Numbered from the stretch's first letter, positions 8,999-18,951 are shown. The stretch: 64,000 nt of DNA from Qipengyuania aestuarii (GCF_019711535.1 NZ_JAIGNP010000001.1:62001-126000); one strand, 5' to 3'. Notes: generated by a model from the letters alone, not told the origin. Numbers and translations: made by a program.

Positions 8999-9835
8999 AT
9001 GGTCTCAAGTGTGCACCGACCTATCCGAAAAGTCGCCATTTGCGCGCCGGCAACGCCACTGAAGCGCAACTATGCAGACGCTGTCCTGAAGTTGGCGGAA
9101 TCTGAGTTTCCGGACATTGCGCTTACCTTTCACCAACAATGCTTCATGGTTGAAGGACATTTTGCGGGGAGAGATGAGGTAAGGCTAGAAGCGCTGCTGG
9201 AGTGCGCGAACGACCCGCAGTTCGATGCGGTGTGGTTTGCTAAAGGCGGTTATGGTTCAAATCGCATTGCAGCCGAGTTTATCCATAGCGCTGGAATTGC
9301 GGCACGAAACAAGGCCTATCTTGGATATTCCGATCTGGGCTTCATACTGGGGAGCTTGTACCGCGCCGGCATCGGGAAGTCGGTTCACGCGCCGATGCCC
9401 GTAGATGTCAAGCGAGAGGGGGGCGTCGCTGCCGTCAGGCGCACGCTTTCATGGATGTCTGGTGACGATAGCGGGCTCGATCCCTCGCTTTCCGGCAAGC
9501 CTGCCGTCGCCTTCAACTTATATACACTTGCCATGCTTGTCGGCACTCGTTTCATGCCGGATCTTGCCGGCCACGAACTTCTCATCGAAGAGGTCGGCGA
9601 GTATGAATACGCCATCGACCGCCTGCTCTTCCATGTAGTCGAAAACCTCAAAGGCGTGGCCGGCATACGGCTCGGCGAAGTCACTGCGGTACCGGAAAAT
9701 GATAGACCTTTCGGTGCTTCGCCTGAAGAGATTGTGCGTTATTGGTGCGATCGATACGATATCGAATATCTGGGGCGAGCCACAATCGGCCACACGCCTG
9801 CCAACAGGATAGTCCCCTTCGGCCTTGAGGGATAA
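8999..9835 (+). CDS. ldcA: LD-carboxypeptidase (peptidase family S66)
   Basis: 278 residues. Cytosolic S66 serine peptidase that removes the terminal D-Ala from muropeptide tetrapeptides during peptidoglycan recycling. The family features present are the N-terminal VAICAPATPL strand, WFAKGGYGSNRIA (nucleophile region usually R-GG-YG-R), GYSDLGFIL, LIEEVGEYEYAIDRLLFH and the late H of IGHTPANRIVPFG. Divergent from the Mur-ligase gene with only 42 nt between the starts, so the two likely share a control region. The usual nucleophile Ser of GYSD is retained in this wording; other assignments are by family. Confidence 0.88.
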   Translation: MVSSVHRPIRKVAICAPATPLKRNYADAVLKLAESEFPDIALTFHQQCFMVEGHFAGRDEVRLEALLECANDPQFDAVWFAKGGYGSNRIAAEFIHSAGIAARNKAYLGYSDLGFILGSLYRAGIGKSVHAPMPVDVKREGGVAAVRRTLSWMSGDDSGLDPSLSGKPAVAFNLYTLAMLVGTRFMPDLAGHELLIEEVGEYEYAIDRLLFHVVENLKGVAGIRLGEVTAVPENDRPFGASPEEIVRYWCDRYDIEYLGRATIGHTPANRIVPFGLEG

Positions 9836-9875
9836 GCGACACGCGCCTAAGCGCAGCCCCGACAAGGAGAGTTAC

Positions 9876-10814
9876 ATGACTGCATTCATCTTCCCCGGTC
9901 AGGGGAGCCAGAAGGTCGGCATGGGCGTAGAGCTCGCCGATGCAAGCGCCCATGCCCGTGAAGTCTTCGAAGAAGTGGACGAGGCGCTAAATCAGAAGCT
10001 TTCTGCGCTGATGAAGGACGGTCCGGAAAGCGAACTCACGCTGACTAGCAATGCTCAGCCCGCGATCATGGCGAACTCGATTGCCACCCTTCGCGTGCTT
10101 GAGAAAGAATTCGGCGTGTCGCTCGCCGACAAAGCCGATTGCGTAGCGGGGCACTCGCTAGGAGAATATTCTGCCTTGTGCGCTGCAGGGGCGTTTGGGC
10201 TTGCCGAGACCGCCAAACTGCTGCGTCTGCGCGGCATTGCCATGCAGGACGCAGTCCCAATCGGTGTCGGTGCCATGGCAGCGTTGCTTGGCGCAGATAT
10301 CGAGAAGGCCGGCGTGCTTGCTGAAGCGGCCGCAGAAGGTCAGGTCTGTGAGGTCGCCAACGACAATGACCCCACACAGGTTGTAATCTCCGGTCACGCC
10401 GAAGCAATCGACAGAGCCATTGAAATGGCCAGGGATCATGGCATCAAGCGTGGCATTAAACTCCCGGTCTCCGCGCCGTTTCATTGCTCGCTGATGCAGC
10501 CCGCAGCCCAGCGAATGAAACTGGCCCTTGCCGATACGTCACCGAACGGTTTCACCGTTCCGCTATATGCCAACGTCACCGCAGCTCGTGTCAGTGATCC
10601 TGCCGAAGAACAGGCTTTGCTGGTCGATCAGATTACCGGTCGCGTGCGCTGGCGGGAAAGCGTGCTCGCAATGCGCGAAGCAGGCGTCGAGCGGTTCGTT
10701 GAACTGGGAGGCAAGGTGCTCGGACCGATGGTTGGCCGTATAGACAAGCAGGCCGGCACCGTCAGCCTCGTCACCATGGAAGACCTTGAGAATTTCGCGA
10801 AGGAAAACGGCTAA
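9876..10814 (+). CDS. fabD: Malonyl-CoA:ACP transacylase
   Basis: Transfers malonyl from CoA to acyl carrier protein, supplying fatty acid elongation. 312 residues from the ATG with AAGGAGA 5 nt before it (an upstream in-frame start is rejected). Motifs: FIFPGQGSQKVGMG, GHSLGEYSALCAAG with the nucleophilic Ser, and PVSAPFHCSLMQPA with the catalytic His. Overlaps fabG by one base (TAATG), giving a fabD-fabG operon. Confidence 0.97.
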   Translation: MTAFIFPGQGSQKVGMGVELADASAHAREVFEEVDEALNQKLSALMKDGPESELTLTSNAQPAIMANSIATLRVLEKEFGVSLADKADCVAGHSLGEYSALCAAGAFGLAETAKLLRLRGIAMQDAVPIGVGAMAALLGADIEKAGVLAEAAAEGQVCEVANDNDPTQVVISGHAEAIDRAIEMARDHGIKRGIKLPVSAPFHCSLMQPAAQRMKLALADTSPNGFTVPLYANVTAARVSDPAEEQALLVDQITGRVRWRESVLAMREAGVERFVELGGKVLGPMVGRIDKQAGTVSLVTMEDLENFAKENG

Positions 10815-11566
10815 TGTTCAATCTCGAAGGAAAAACTGCGCTCGTGACCGGTGCAAGCGGCGGCATCGGCAGTTCCATCGCTTATGCGCTCGCCCGTCAG
10901 GGCGCGCGCCTCGCCCTGTCCGGCTCGAATGGCGAGAAGCTGCGCGCTTTTCGCGATCAGCTCAATGCCGACACCGGCGGAGACCATGTCGAGATCACTT
11001 GCAACCTGTCAGAGACCAAGCAAGTTGAGGAACTCATCCCCGCCACCGTCGATACGCTCGGCAGCATGAACATTCTCGTGAATAATGCCGGGATCACGAG
11101 GGACAACCTCGCCATGCGCATGAAAGACGAAGAGTGGGACGAGGTCATCCGCATCAACCTTGAAGCGAGCTTCCGTCTGATGCGCGCGAGCGCCCGCCCA
11201 ATGATGAAAGCCAAGGGTGGGCGCATCATCTCCATAACCAGCGTTGTCGGCCACACTGGCAATCCCGGCCAGATGAACTACGTTGCTGCGAAGGCGGGCC
11301 TTACCGGGATGACCAAAAGCCTCGCGCAGGAACTTGCGAGCAGGAAAATCACCGTAAACTGTGTCGCTCCGGGCTTCATTCGGACCGCAATGACCGACGC
11401 TCTGAACGATGAGCAGAAGGCAGCCATCAACAGCCGCATCCCGATGGGCCGTATGGGCGAGGGCGAAGAAATAGCGGCTGCCGTGGCCTATCTGGCCAGC
11501 GATGAAGCAGCGTATGTCACCGGTCAGACCATCCATGTGAACGGTGGTATGGCAATGATGGGCTGA
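10814..11566 (+). CDS. fabG: 3-oxoacyl-ACP reductase
   Basis: NADPH-dependent reduction of 3-oxoacyl-ACP in fatty acid synthesis. 250 residues; classical SDR with TGASGGIGSSIA, NNAG, catalytic Ser in ISITSVVGHTG, YxxxK in NYVAAKAG, and C-terminal YVTGQTIHVNGGMAMM, which is typical of FabG. Directly coupled to fabD. acpP and fabF are not found downstream. Confidence 0.97.
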   Translation: MFNLEGKTALVTGASGGIGSSIAYALARQGARLALSGSNGEKLRAFRDQLNADTGGDHVEITCNLSETKQVEELIPATVDTLGSMNILVNNAGITRDNLAMRMKDEEWDEVIRINLEASFRLMRASARPMMKAKGGRIISITSVVGHTGNPGQMNYVAAKAGLTGMTKSLAQELASRKITVNCVAPGFIRTAMTDALNDEQKAAINSRIPMGRMGEGEEIAAAVAYLASDEAAYVTGQTIHVNGGMAMMG

Positions 11567-11714
11567 TTCCTCGGGTTTATCCCCAAGGGAAGTCTGTCCT
11601 CTGGTGTCCGACGCTTGCGGGGCGTGGCAGCCCCGCTAAGGTCGTTATCCGTATTCCGGCGCTGGTGGGGCGATTCCGGCCTTCACCGCGCCTAAAAGGG
11701 ACGAAAGAAGGACC

Positions 11715-12839
11715 ATGAAGGCCACAATCGAACGCGCGACCCTGCTGCGCTGTCTCTCCCACGTCCAGTCGGTGGTCGAGCGTCGCAATACCATTCCTAT
11801 CCTGTCGAATGTCTTGATCGAGGCCGAAGGTAACGGTCTTAGGGTCATGGCCACCGACCTCGATTTGCAGGTCGTCGAGCACATCGAAGCTGCCAGTGTC
11901 GAAAGCGATGGTGCGATTACCGTCTCTGCACACCTTCTGTTCGACATCGCCCGCAAGCTGCCCGAGGGGAGCCAGGTCAGTCTTGAAACTGCGGAAAACC
12001 GGATGGATGTGAAGGCCGGACGCAGCCGCTTCAAGCTGCCGACGCTCCCACGGGACGATTTCCCGGTGATCGTTGAGGGGGACCTGCCAACGAGCTTCTC
12101 CTTGCCAGCCAAAACCCTGGCCGAGATGATCGATCGGACGCGGTTTGCCATTTCCACCGAAGAGACCCGGTATTATCTCAACGGTATTTTCCTTCATGTG
12201 TCGGATGAGGATCAGCCGGTTCTCAAAGCGGCGGCCACCGACGGCCATAGGCTGGCGCGCTTCACTCTTGCGCGCCCTGAGGGAGCGGAAGGCATGCCCG
12301 ATGTCATCGTGCCCAGGAAAGCCGTGGCAGAATTGCGCAAGTTGCTGGACGAGAAAATGGATGGCGATGTCCAGATCGACCTGTCCGCCAGCAAGATCCG
12401 CTTCACGCTCGGCGGCGAAGGCGGGGTGGTGCTGACCAGCAAGCTGATTGATGGCACCTTCCCGGATTATTCGCGCGTCATTCCGACCGGAAATGACAAG
12501 CTGCTAAAAATAGATCCGAAAAGCTTCTTCGCCGGTGTAGACCGCGTGGCCACGATCGCCACTGAAAAGACCCGTGCTGTCAAGATGGGGCTCGACAAGG
12601 ATCGTGTTACGCTGACCGTGACTTCGCCCGACAACGGGACCGCCTCCGAAGAACTGGCTGCGGAATACGGGGCGGACGGGTTCGAGATAGGCTTCAATGC
12701 AGGATATCTGAAAGACATTCTCAGCCAGATCGACAGCGACGAAGTGGAAATTCACCTCGCGGATGCCGGCGCGCCTACCTTGATCCGCAAAAACGATGAC
12801 AGTCCTGCGCTCTACGTCCTGATGCCTATGCGGGTATAA
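11715..12839 (+). CDS. dnaN: DNA polymerase III beta subunit (sliding clamp)
   Basis: 374 residues, standard length. Ring-shaped processivity factor. N-terminus MKATIERATLLRCLSHVQSV, internal NTIPILSNVLIEA, RYYLNGIFLH, and the C-terminal partner-binding end YVLMPMRV. Stands alone between fabG (148 nt upstream) and a strong terminator; it is not next to dnaA or recF here. Confidence 0.97.
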   Translation: MKATIERATLLRCLSHVQSVVERRNTIPILSNVLIEAEGNGLRVMATDLDLQVVEHIEAASVESDGAITVSAHLLFDIARKLPEGSQVSLETAENRMDVKAGRSRFKLPTLPRDDFPVIVEGDLPTSFSLPAKTLAEMIDRTRFAISTEETRYYLNGIFLHVSDEDQPVLKAAATDGHRLARFTLARPEGAEGMPDVIVPRKAVAELRKLLDEKMDGDVQIDLSASKIRFTLGGEGGVVLTSKLIDGTFPDYSRVIPTGNDKLLKIDPKSFFAGVDRVATIATEKTRAVKMGLDKDRVTLTVTSPDNGTASEELAAEYGADGFEIGFNAGYLKDILSQIDSDEVEIHLADAGAPTLIRKNDDSPALYVLMPMRV

Positions 12840-12845
12840 GATCGG

Positions 12846-12881
12846 AAAAGGGGAGGCAGTCTGATCGCTGCCTCCCCTTTT
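12846..12881 (+). terminator. Strong terminator after dnaN
   Basis: A perfect 14-pair stem (AAAAGGGGAGGCAG with its complement) around an 8-base loop, ending in TTTT. It lies 6 nt past the stop. The A tract on the other side means it could also serve the convergent ferredoxin reductase gene. Confidence 0.93.
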
Positions 12882-12919
12882 GGTTTGGGCGCCTGAGAGG
12901 GTTGTGGTCCTTCAGTGAT

Positions 12920-14227
12920 TTAGCTTTTTGCGGCGATCATGCTGGCTATGTCCACGAATTTTTCCCGCGGTGCGCCTGAACGCGCGGCGGCGATTTCGGC
13001 GCCTTCGATTTTCTGCCAATCGCTGAAGGTGACGATCTCGAGACCTCTTTCCGAAGCGAGCTCATCGAACCCCTCACGACCTCGCTTATGGCTACCCGAG
13101 GTCATATCTTCGGCCACAAGCTCCATCACATTATAGCCATCGGGACGGTTGGTACCGATCGTACCCGTGGGGCCGCGTTTTGCCCAACCGACACAGTACA
13201 GGCCGGGGGATATCCGCCCATCCACGCTATCGAAACGCCCGGCGCGCTGGTCGAAAGGCACGTCGCCCAAAGGCGAAGCTCGATACCCGATGCATGAAAT
13301 GACCAGATCGGCAGGGAGGCGAAACAATTCACCCGTTCCCACCGGACGCCCGTCCACGACATTCATACGTTCGCATTCGACCTGCGTCACTCTGCCATCT
13401 TTTCCGTAAAAGGCTTTCGGACCGGCAAAGAACCGGAAGTCGATTGTGATTGCTGTTTTTGCGTGACTTTCCTCTGGCAAGTCCGCGAACTTCCGCAACA
13501 GCTCAACTGATTTACGCAAGCCCGGCTCGAGATTTGTGTCATCGGCAGGAGGCGGTAGATCAGCATTGTCCACCGATGGCGCCGCCCGCTGTAACTGCAG
13601 GAGTTCGCCCAATTCCTTCGGTGTCATCATTATCTGATGGGGTCCGCGGCGGCCAAGAATAGTGATGGTTTCGAGAGTAGACGTGTGCAGCGCTTCCAAA
13701 GCGTGCGCTACGATATCAGACCCCTGCATCTCCCCAGAGGTTTTCGCCAAGATACGGGCCACATCAAGAGCGACATTGCCCATCCCGATGACGACAGCAT
13801 GCTTTCCTGAAAGATCGGGGTTAAGATCCGCGAATTTGGGATGTCCGTTATACCAACCAACGAACTCGGCGCTGCCAAAGACGTTGTCAAGCTGATCGCC
13901 TTCAAGCTGAAGTTGGCGATCATTTGGTGCACCGGTCGCCAAGATGACCGCATCGTAAAGGTCTCGCAACTCTCTGACGGTGATGTCGTCTCCAACAGAA
14001 ACGTTGCCGAGGAAGCGGACATTGCTGGAAAGCGCGGTCTTCTCGTAACGAAGTGCGACTTTCTTGATCGACTGATGGTCCGGAGCAACCCCGCTGCGGA
14101 TAAGCCCGTAGGGGACTGGAAGGGCATCGAAAACGTCTACGCGAACGTCATCACCCCATTTCTTGCTGGCTGCTTCCGCGGTGTAGTAACCGGCCGGGCC
14201 TGAGCCCACGATCGCGATCTGGCGCAT
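12920..14227 (-). CDS. Ferredoxin-NADP reductase, adrenodoxin reductase / FprA type
   Basis: 435 residues. FAD- and NADP-dependent enzyme passing electrons between NADPH and ferredoxin. FAD site IAIVGSGPAGYYTAEA; PVPYGLIRSGVAPDH; NADP site VVIGMGNVALDVARIL; GRRGPHQIMMTPKEL; C-terminal FAD contact VGWAKRGPTGTIGTNRPD, all characteristic of the adrenodoxin reductase family. It could supply reducing equivalents to, or take them from, ferredoxin used by KorAB (59-62 kb), but that is inference. Convergent with dnaN, single gene. Confidence 0.92.
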   Translation of the reverse strand: MRQIAIVGSGPAGYYTAEAASKKWGDDVRVDVFDALPVPYGLIRSGVAPDHQSIKKVALRYEKTALSSNVRFLGNVSVGDDITVRELRDLYDAVILATGAPNDRQLQLEGDQLDNVFGSAEFVGWYNGHPKFADLNPDLSGKHAVVIGMGNVALDVARILAKTSGEMQGSDIVAHALEALHTSTLETITILGRRGPHQIMMTPKELGELLQLQRAAPSVDNADLPPPADDTNLEPGLRKSVELLRKFADLPEESHAKTAITIDFRFFAGPKAFYGKDGRVTQVECERMNVVDGRPVGTGELFRLPADLVISCIGYRASPLGDVPFDQRAGRFDSVDGRISPGLYCVGWAKRGPTGTIGTNRPDGYNVMELVAEDMTSGSHKRGREGFDELASERGLEIVTFSDWQKIEGAEIAAARSGAPREKFVDIASMIAAKS

Positions 14228-14383
14228 AAAGCCTCTCTATATCCTGGAACGCCAGCATGGCGTCGCATTTTCGCGGTGGCAAGTTTCGCCAGCGCGTGGT
14301 TATCGGTTCATTAAGCAGTTTGAGATATGGTGCATATAGGTCGGGATGACGGTATATTCGAACGGGAGCGGGATCTGATTGCG

Positions 14384-16573
14384 ATGCCGGGGTTATTTTC
14401 GAAAGGCTCCAAGGGCGTACCAGACCTGACGGACGACGCGTCGGTTATTCCTATTGCCGAGACCGACTACATTCGGCGGGTCGAATTGCTGGATAGTTTC
14501 GAGGATGCGGGTCTGGGCTGGTTCTGGGCAACCGATCATCTGGGCAGGATTATTTATCTTTCGAAGAATGCGAAGGAAAAATTCGGCCTCCCTGATGCAA
14601 TGGTGATTGGAAAACCACTCACCGGTCTCTTTATTACCGACGATGCGTCAATGTTGGATGAGGATGACGTTTCTACGCGTCCGCTCGCCTATTATTTAGG
14701 TGCACGAAATTCGATAACCGAAATGCCAGTAAAGCTTGCATCTCGACGCGAAGAAATCTTTCTGGAAATTGCTGGCAAGCCGCAGTTCGATGCTCGTCAT
14801 CGTTTTCTCGGGTACAGAGGCAGTGCCAGAGATATAACTCGAAGCCGAGAAACCCGGCGCGATGCACAAAGGCTTTCGCTCTATGATTCCCTGACAGGGC
14901 TCTCAAACCGTTTGCGAATGGGCAGGCGGCTGGAAACGATGCTCAAGCAGTATCGCAATGCGAAACGCGTCTGTGCCCTAATCATGCTGGATCTGGACCG
15001 CTTCAAACAAGTTAACGACACCCTGGGACATCCCGCCGGAGATGAATTGCTCAAGCAGGTTGCGGCACGACTGAAGCAGATTTGCGATACGAAAGGTGAG
15101 ATTGGGCGCCTGGGTGGCGACGAATTCCAGATTATTCTGCCAGATATCGATGATCGCGGTGAGTTAGGAGAATTAGCCGCTCGACTGATCCAGATGCTTG
15201 CCCAGCCTTACTCGGTAAACGGTTCGCGGGCGACCATCGGAGCTTCTGCGGGAATAGCAATCGCACCATATGATGGGGTGAACTCCGAGGACCTCGTCAA
15301 AGCAGCCGATCTGGCCCTTTATGCAGCCAAGGGTGGCGGGCGAGCGCAATACCGTTTCTATTCCAGCGATCTCCAAGAGGATGCCCAATCGCGCAGATAT
15401 CTCGAAGAAGATCTTCGCGATGCCATCGAGCGCGGTGAAATGCTTATGCATTACCAACCGATCGTGAAGGCGAGGGATTACAAGCTTTCCGGCTTCGAGG
15501 CGCTGATGCGCTGGGACCATCCCGATCGCGGATTTGTATCTCCGGAGATATTTATCGCTTGCGCCGAGGATATCGGGATAATCGACAAACTCGGAAAGTG
15601 GGCGCTGCGAAAGGTCTGCGAGCAAGCGCAGGAATGGCCCATGGAACTGCGCGTTGCCGTCAACGTATCTCCTACCCAGCTCAACACCGGCGACTTCGTA
15701 CAGTCGGTCCAGATGGCTCTCCAGCAGTCAGGCCTCGATCCCGACCGTCTTGAACTTGAAATAACCGAGAGCGTGTTCGCAGGAGACGATGAGCAGACCC
15801 TCAAAATCTTTCACGAATTGAAAGAACTCGGTGTGCGTCTCGCCCTTGACGACTTCGGCACCGGCTATTCCTCCATGAGCTATCTGCGGCACGCTCCCTT
15901 CGACAAGATAAAGATCGATCAGAGTTTCGTGCGTGGCTCTACTGAAAAGGGGAACAAAAATTCCGCCATTGTCAGTGCGATCGTGAGCTTGGCCGACGCG
16001 CTCGATATGGAGACTGTCGCGGAGGGTACGGAGACGCACGACGAACTGGAACTAGTTAAGGCCCGCGGTGCAAGCCACATTCAGGGCTACATATTTTCGC
16101 GTCCGATTTCCCAGCAAGAGGCTCTGGTCAGGCTTGAGAAGGGAGATCTCGCCTATGAACCCAGGGGGCCGGAAAGGCATCGCGCTGAACGGCAGACGGT
16201 CTTTCGCAAGATTGGCTTAATTCATGATGATCACCGCTACAGGGTAACCCTTCGCAACATTTCGAAGACCGGCGCACGCATTGAAGGCCTTATTGACGTG
16301 CCGGTCGGGACCAAGTTCGTCCTGGATCTGGGTGATGGGCAGCTCGCAGTAGCTACAGTGCGAAGGTCAAAAAAACACACCCAAGGTGTGGAATTCGAGA
16401 CGTCTTTAATCAGTGATGGCGCGGATGGCCTGTGTACGCGTCATAGGGTGTCTCCTTATGAGATCGAAGCTGCCGGTAAGCCTTTGGCCGCATTGACAAG
16501 AGATGCCTACGGTCAGCTGGCCGGCCTCAGCCCGGGTATGAGTATTCCTCGGTTCGCGGAAAAAGGCGACTGA
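14384..16573 (+). CDS. PAS-GGDEF-EAL-PilZ protein, putatively bifunctional c-di-GMP enzyme
   Basis: 729 residues from the ATG (MPGLFSKG) that aligns with the start of the paralogue downstream; an ATG 57 nt earlier is also possible. Order: PAS-like (about 40-150), GGDEF (about 165-325; RLGGDEFQI, motif 244-248), EAL (about 340-585; EAL at 372-374), PilZ (about 600-700). EAL catalytic residues look complete: NVSP, ITESV, LALDDFGTGYSS, KIKIDQ, VAEGTE, QGYIFSRP. Both synthesis and breakdown of c-di-GMP are therefore possible, and the PilZ domain may bind it. The next gene is its diverged tandem copy, 108 nt downstream. Confidence 0.9.
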   Translation: MPGLFSKGSKGVPDLTDDASVIPIAETDYIRRVELLDSFEDAGLGWFWATDHLGRIIYLSKNAKEKFGLPDAMVIGKPLTGLFITDDASMLDEDDVSTRPLAYYLGARNSITEMPVKLASRREEIFLEIAGKPQFDARHRFLGYRGSARDITRSRETRRDAQRLSLYDSLTGLSNRLRMGRRLETMLKQYRNAKRVCALIMLDLDRFKQVNDTLGHPAGDELLKQVAARLKQICDTKGEIGRLGGDEFQIILPDIDDRGELGELAARLIQMLAQPYSVNGSRATIGASAGIAIAPYDGVNSEDLVKAADLALYAAKGGGRAQYRFYSSDLQEDAQSRRYLEEDLRDAIERGEMLMHYQPIVKARDYKLSGFEALMRWDHPDRGFVSPEIFIACAEDIGIIDKLGKWALRKVCEQAQEWPMELRVAVNVSPTQLNTGDFVQSVQMALQQSGLDPDRLELEITESVFAGDDEQTLKIFHELKELGVRLALDDFGTGYSSMSYLRHAPFDKIKIDQSFVRGSTEKGNKNSAIVSAIVSLADALDMETVAEGTETHDELELVKARGASHIQGYIFSRPISQQEALVRLEKGDLAYEPRGPERHRAERQTVFRKIGLIHDDHRYRVTLRNISKTGARIEGLIDVPVGTKFVLDLGDGQLAVATVRRSKKHTQGVEFETSLISDGADGLCTRHRVSPYEIEAAGKPLAALTRDAYGQLAGLSPGMSIPRFAEKGD

Positions 16574-16681
16574 CCTGAACTGCAGTCGGAATTTTTGACA
16601 CTGCCATTGCAGTTGTTAGGTCAATCCTAACCATTTCTTCCTAGTCACACGGCACGCAATTCGTTGGCAGGGTAAGACCAA

Positions 16682-18898
16682 ATGGGCGCGACGCCCTTCT
16701 CCGATTTCTTCAAAGCCCGCAAAACTCCCGCGTCTTCGGAGGTAGAAGAGCGTGTGGATGTAGAAACGCCGCAATTTTCTGCCTCTGACAAGCTCGCAAT
16801 CGTCGAGCAGCTTGAGAATTCGGGCGTCGCATGTTTCTGGGCGACCGATCAAACCGGTATCCTCACCTACCTGAGCCCAGCGATCCATGGTCAGCTCGGC
16901 ATGAAAGGCGCCACTGCTTTTGAATCGCCTCTACAACAGGTTTTCGAACCCTTGGAGGGAGATGGCGACAGTCGATCTCTCGGCTTGAAGCTGGGCACGC
17001 GAAAAAGCTTTTCGAATCTGTTGGTCGTCGCCGGAGATAAGAGTTCGGACTGCGTTCTTCGAATTAGCGGCAAACCACTTTTCAATGATGAGCAGGTGTT
17101 TCTTGGTTTCCGGGGCACGGCGACGGATGTCACCGAAGCATACCGCAGTGAAGAGGAAGCAAGTCGGCTTGCCAAATTCGATTCGCTCACCGGTCTCGCC
17201 AATCGTCATCGGATGGAGCAGCGCATCGATTCAACCCTGCAAACCTTTCGCAATGCAAAACGGGCGGCCGCGCTACTCATGCTCGACCTCGATCGGTTTA
17301 AGCAAGTCAATGACACGCTTGGGCACGCGGCGGGTGATCAGCTATTGCAGCAAGTCGCAGAGCGGCTCAATCAGGCCATCGCCGGGCGTGGTGAAATCGG
17401 TCGGCTTGGTGGGGACGAGTTTCAGATACTCATTCCCGACATGGACGACCGCGGTGAGCTTGGCGAGATTGCGAAAAAAATCATTCAGATGCTTTCGCAG
17501 CCCTACTCGGTGGAGGAGGGACGCTGCGCGATTGGCTGTTCGGTAGGAATTGCGATTGCTCCCTATGATGGGCTCGAACGGGAAGATCTGACCCGGGCTG
17601 CAGATCTGGCTCTTTACGCCTCGAAGAATGGCGGGCGCGGTCAGTTTCGTTTTTATGCGGCGGATCTCGAGCATGAAGCCCATCTGCGCAGACGGATGGA
17701 GGATGATCTGTCCGCTGCAATCGAAGCTGGGAACTTTACCCTGGAATACCAGCCTTGTGTCGACCTCGCTACCAATGCCGTGGTGGCACTGGAAGCCCAA
17801 TACTGCTGGGAGGACGAAGAACGAGGTCGGGTTTCGCAAGAAACCTTCATCCCCGTGGCCGAGGGTAGCCGGCTGATCGTTCCAATCGGGGAATGGGCGC
17901 TGCGCAAAGCGTGCGAAGAGGCATGTCAGTGGCCATCGCATTTGCGGCTGTCGATGAACATTTCTCCGGTGCAGTTCGAAGCATCTGGCTTTGTCGAGAT
18001 GGTCGCAGAGATCTTAGATGAAACTGGCCTGGATCCGGCACGACTGGATCTGGAACTGAATGAGTCTGTCTTGCTCGGCGACAGTAGCAAGGTCGCAGCC
18101 GCGCTTGGAGCCTTGTTCAAACTCGGCGTTCGACTCACGCTCGACCAGTTCGGGACGGGCCTCTCTTCTTTGTCCTATCTTCGCCGAGCGCCTTTCAACT
18201 CTCTCAAGCTGGGTGCCAATTTCTTCGAGCCGGTCATGGGCAACGATCTGGGCGACATGGAACTGGTCAAAGCAGTCGTTGCTCTGGCTGGGGCGATGGG
18301 CATGGAGACTGTAGCTACCGGCGTCCATGCAATAGAGCTCATGACCGAACTAAGGCGGATCGGTGTCGGCCATGTGCAGGGTTTCGTATTCTCCGAAGCG
18401 GTACCGCAGCAGACTGTTCTGGAGGAGATTGCGCAAGGCGTGTGGGTCCTCGAACCGACCGATCAGGGCAGCCAGCGGGCAAGCAGACGCACTGTGTTCC
18501 GCAAGGTCGGCCTGATCCACGAGGACCATTACTACGACGTGACGCTTCGCAATCTCTCCCGGTCCGGGGCGATGATCCAGGGGCTTGAGGACGTTCCCAC
18601 AGGGACGCAGTTCGTGCTCGACTTCGGGCAGGGCCAGCTGGCGGTCTGCACGGTGCGGCGGACGATGGGAGATACGCAAGGGGTCGAGTTCGAGCAGGAG
18701 ATGGTCGACGACGGGGCGGGGGGGCTTTGTACGCGCAGCCGGGTGAGCCCTTATGCACTGGCGGCGGCGGGGGCTCCGCTCACCGCGCTTCCGGCTGGGA
18801 AGTATAGTCAGGCACCGGAGGCTGCGCCGGGCAGCTACGCGCAGTTCAAGCTTTCGCCCAACGCTCCGAAACAGGGCGGCGGTCCGCAACAGGACTGA
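16682..18898 (+). CDS. PAS-GGDEF-EAL-PilZ paralogue with degenerate EAL site
   Basis: 738 residues, same domain order as the preceding gene, plainly a tandem duplication. GGDEF motif RLGGDEFQI is intact (243-247). In the EAL domain, EAL has become EAQ (371-373), DDFGTG has become DQFGTG (488-493), KID is KLG, and VAEGTE is VATGVH (Glu lost at 546). The Asn of NISP and Glu of LNES remain. Phosphodiesterase activity is probably lost, leaving a cyclase or a binding/regulatory protein. The last ~400 nt are visibly richer in G+C than the rest of the gene. C-terminal tail after PilZ is Pro/Gly/Gln-rich and absent from its partner. Confidence 0.9.
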   Translation: MGATPFSDFFKARKTPASSEVEERVDVETPQFSASDKLAIVEQLENSGVACFWATDQTGILTYLSPAIHGQLGMKGATAFESPLQQVFEPLEGDGDSRSLGLKLGTRKSFSNLLVVAGDKSSDCVLRISGKPLFNDEQVFLGFRGTATDVTEAYRSEEEASRLAKFDSLTGLANRHRMEQRIDSTLQTFRNAKRAAALLMLDLDRFKQVNDTLGHAAGDQLLQQVAERLNQAIAGRGEIGRLGGDEFQILIPDMDDRGELGEIAKKIIQMLSQPYSVEEGRCAIGCSVGIAIAPYDGLEREDLTRAADLALYASKNGGRGQFRFYAADLEHEAHLRRRMEDDLSAAIEAGNFTLEYQPCVDLATNAVVALEAQYCWEDEERGRVSQETFIPVAEGSRLIVPIGEWALRKACEEACQWPSHLRLSMNISPVQFEASGFVEMVAEILDETGLDPARLDLELNESVLLGDSSKVAAALGALFKLGVRLTLDQFGTGLSSLSYLRRAPFNSLKLGANFFEPVMGNDLGDMELVKAVVALAGAMGMETVATGVHAIELMTELRRIGVGHVQGFVFSEAVPQQTVLEEIAQGVWVLEPTDQGSQRASRRTVFRKVGLIHEDHYYDVTLRNLSRSGAMIQGLEDVPTGTQFVLDFGQGQLAVCTVRRTMGDTQGVEFEQEMVDDGAGGLCTRSRVSPYALAAAGAPLTALPAGKYSQAPEAAPGSYAQFKLSPNAPKQGGGPQQD

Positions 18899-18951
18899 TC
18901 GCGCGCTTTGCTGCTGACAGGGCGATGCGGCGCGGCTAAAGGGCGCGGGCA

